Position numbers and translations under genes: made by a program. A stretch of 64,000 nucleotides of DNA from Bactericera cockerelli (taxonomy: Eukaryota; Arthropoda; Insecta; Hemiptera; Triozidae): contig CM044961.1 in the NCBI GenBank assembly GCA_024516035.1, positions 29,869,123 to 29,933,122 of the forward strand. The letters are read 5' to 3'. The stretch's first letter is position 1, and the number at the start of each line of letters is the position of its first letter. Below, piece after piece: positions 58,001 through 61,000 of the stretch. A model generated the notes under the pieces. It saw only the letters and a program-made list of their open reading frames with translations, was not told where the DNA came from and made no database searches.

Positions 58001-61000
58001 TCAAGCTGGAAAAATCCAAGATGTAGCTTATGAAATAATGAATTATAATTTGGACATAGTAGCTCTATAAGAAATCAGATGGCATGGTCAAGGTATGGTA
58101 CAATCGTAATGTCACAACTACTCAAACTCTCTTTACCAAATATGTGTTTGAGACCTGGTTGCAGGGTTTCAGATGAATCACCATACGATTAACACTGCGA
58201 CCTAGTAAGATCTATTGTGACAAAAAAATATATAAAATATATCTGCTTAACTTGGGGGACTTCAACCACCAACCTCCAATTACGAGTCAATCGCCTTGTC
58301 GATCTAGCGACTGAGGTCTGTAGATAAAGAGACAACCTGCTGAATTCTACTGTGGATTTCACAAATCAAGGGTTTATTTTGTTGTGGTTGTTGTTGGTAT
58401 TTTTTTTATTATTTTATTTGATAATCAAGCTACTGAGGTCGGTTGATAAAGAGACAACCTGCTGAATTCTACAGTGGAATTTACAAATCAAGGGTTTATT
58501 TTGTTGTGATTTTTTGTTGGTATTTTTTTTTTTTTTTTTGATAGTCAAGCTACAGAGGTCGGTTGTCCGAAAACACATACATACCTTGTTGAATATTTTC
58601 AGCACGTTGGGTGCCAGAGGCTTCACCTGGCGTGAGTGGTAGGCTATGTAGGAGGACGGGACCACCCTGTGGAACACCTTCCTCGCCTTCAGGATCTCCA
58701 GGTAGGGTTTTATTTATTTAACATTTTAATTGTTTGTAATACTAATGTATGTTAACTAATGTATGTTAATGGTTAATTTGTAATACTAATGTATGTTAAT
58801 GTAACTAATACTAATGTATGTTAAGGGTTCTAATGTATGTTAATGGTTTAATTTGTAATACTAATGTTATGTTAATGTAACTAATACTAATGTATATTAA
58901 GGGTTCTAATGTATGTTAATGTAACTAATACTAATGTATGTTAAGGGTTCTAATGTATGTTAATGTAACTAATACTAATGTATGTTAAGGGTTCTAATGT
59001 ATGTTAATGTAACTAATACTAATGTATGTTAAGGGTTCTAATGTATGTTAATGGTTAATTTGTAATACTAATGTATGTTAACTAATGTATGTTAATGTAA
59101 CTAATACTAATGTATGTTAAGGGTTCTAATGTATGTTAATGTAACTAATACTAATGTATGTTAAGGGTTCTAATGTATGTTAATGTAACTAATACTAATG
59201 TATGTTAAGGGTTCTAATGTATGTTAATGTAACTAATACTAATGTATGTTAAGGGTTCTAATGTATTGTTAATGTAACTAATACTAATGTATGTTAAGGG
59301 TTCTAATGTATGTTAATGTAACTAATACTAATGTATGTTAAGGGTTCTAATGTATGTTAATGTAACTAATACTAATGTATGTTAAGGGTTCTACCTGTTC
59401 TACCTATACATACCTTGTTGAATATTTTCAGCACGTTGGGTGCCAGAGGCTTGACCTGGCGGGAGTGGTAGGCTATGTAGGACGAGGGGACCACCCTGTG
59501 GAACACCTTCCTCGCCTTCAGGATCTCCAGGTAGGGTTCTACCTGGTTCTACCTATACATAACTTCTTGATCTCCCGGTAGGGTTCTACCTGTTCTACCT
59601 ATACATACCTTCTTGATCTCCCGGTAGGGTTCTACCTGTTCTACCTATACATACCTTCTTGATCTCCCGGTAGGGTTCTACCTGTTCTACCTATACATAC
59701 CTTCTTGATCTCCCGGTAGGGTTCTACCTGTTCTACCTATACATACCTTCTTGATCTCCCGGTAGGGTTCTACCTGTTCTAAATATACATACCTTCTTGA
59801 TCTCCCGGTAGGGTTCTACCTGTTCTACCTATACATACCTTCTTGATCTCCCGGTAGGGTTCTACCTGTTCTACCTATACATACCTTCTTGATCTCCCGG
59901 TAGGGTTCTACCTGTTCTACCTATACATACCTTCTTGAATATTTTCAGCACGTTGGGTGCCAGAGGCTTCACCTGGCGGGAGTGGTAGGCTATGTAGGAG
60001 GAGGGGACCACCCTGTGGAACACCTTCCTCGCCTTCAGGACCTCCAGGTAGGGTTCAACGTCCTCGCGGGCGCCCGATATGGTGGTGTTGTCCTCCGAGT
60101 TGTGACACGCGATGTCCACGGCGGGCGGCAGATCGGCGAGGTCCTTGTAGTTCAGCCCTGGGGGGAGGGGAGGGAGGGGCGGGGGGGGGCATTAGGGGGA
60201 CATGAGAATAAAAAACTTGGAAAAAGAGAATGCCGAAGGAATTATTATCACCACCCTTGATTTTTTTTTTTTTTTTTTTTTGAAGGCAGGAAAAAATCTT
60301 TTAAAGACACCCAGGTCATCCTGACTTGGGGTGTGGGATTTCCACCCAATTAAATGCCACCTTCTCAAAGAGCTAACCGCACCTGGAACCGAAAGATATC
60401 ATTACTTCAAGTGCGGCGCTGTAGGACCCTACTGGCTTTGTTTACTATTATTATGCCTTTTCAACCGACATCGGTAATTCAGTAGCTTGATTGATAAGGT
60501 AGCGGACTTGTAACCTGGAGGTCGTTGATTTGAGTTCTAATTAAAGCAGATATTTGAATTATAATTGTATTTGAATTTGAGTAATTTTGAAATCACCATT
60601 GTGGCTCATACAAAATTTGTAACTTGTATTAATATTTAATTAAGTTAAATTTAATAACAAATTTAATCTGTTCAATTAAAAAAATTGACCTTTCCTAATT
60701 AAGTGGGGTTTTTATTTTGTTTAACCCGGGATTTAGTACGGTTCGGTTTTGTAACGTATCCAGTACAGGGTAACGTATACGGTTGTGAGAGAAATCCCTC
60801 AAAACCGTACTAATTCCCGGTTTAATTTTATCGGGGATTTATTCTTCTAGCACTTATGGGTCCATAAAGGGACATTCGTTCGAAATCAGGGACTTCCCTA
60901 CGGACCCATACCGGGTTTCAGTTTCTGCCCCTTGGACACGACCCCTGCATACCCCCCCAACGGGGCCTCTTCGTAAAGAACCGAAGGGGGCCACCCCTTT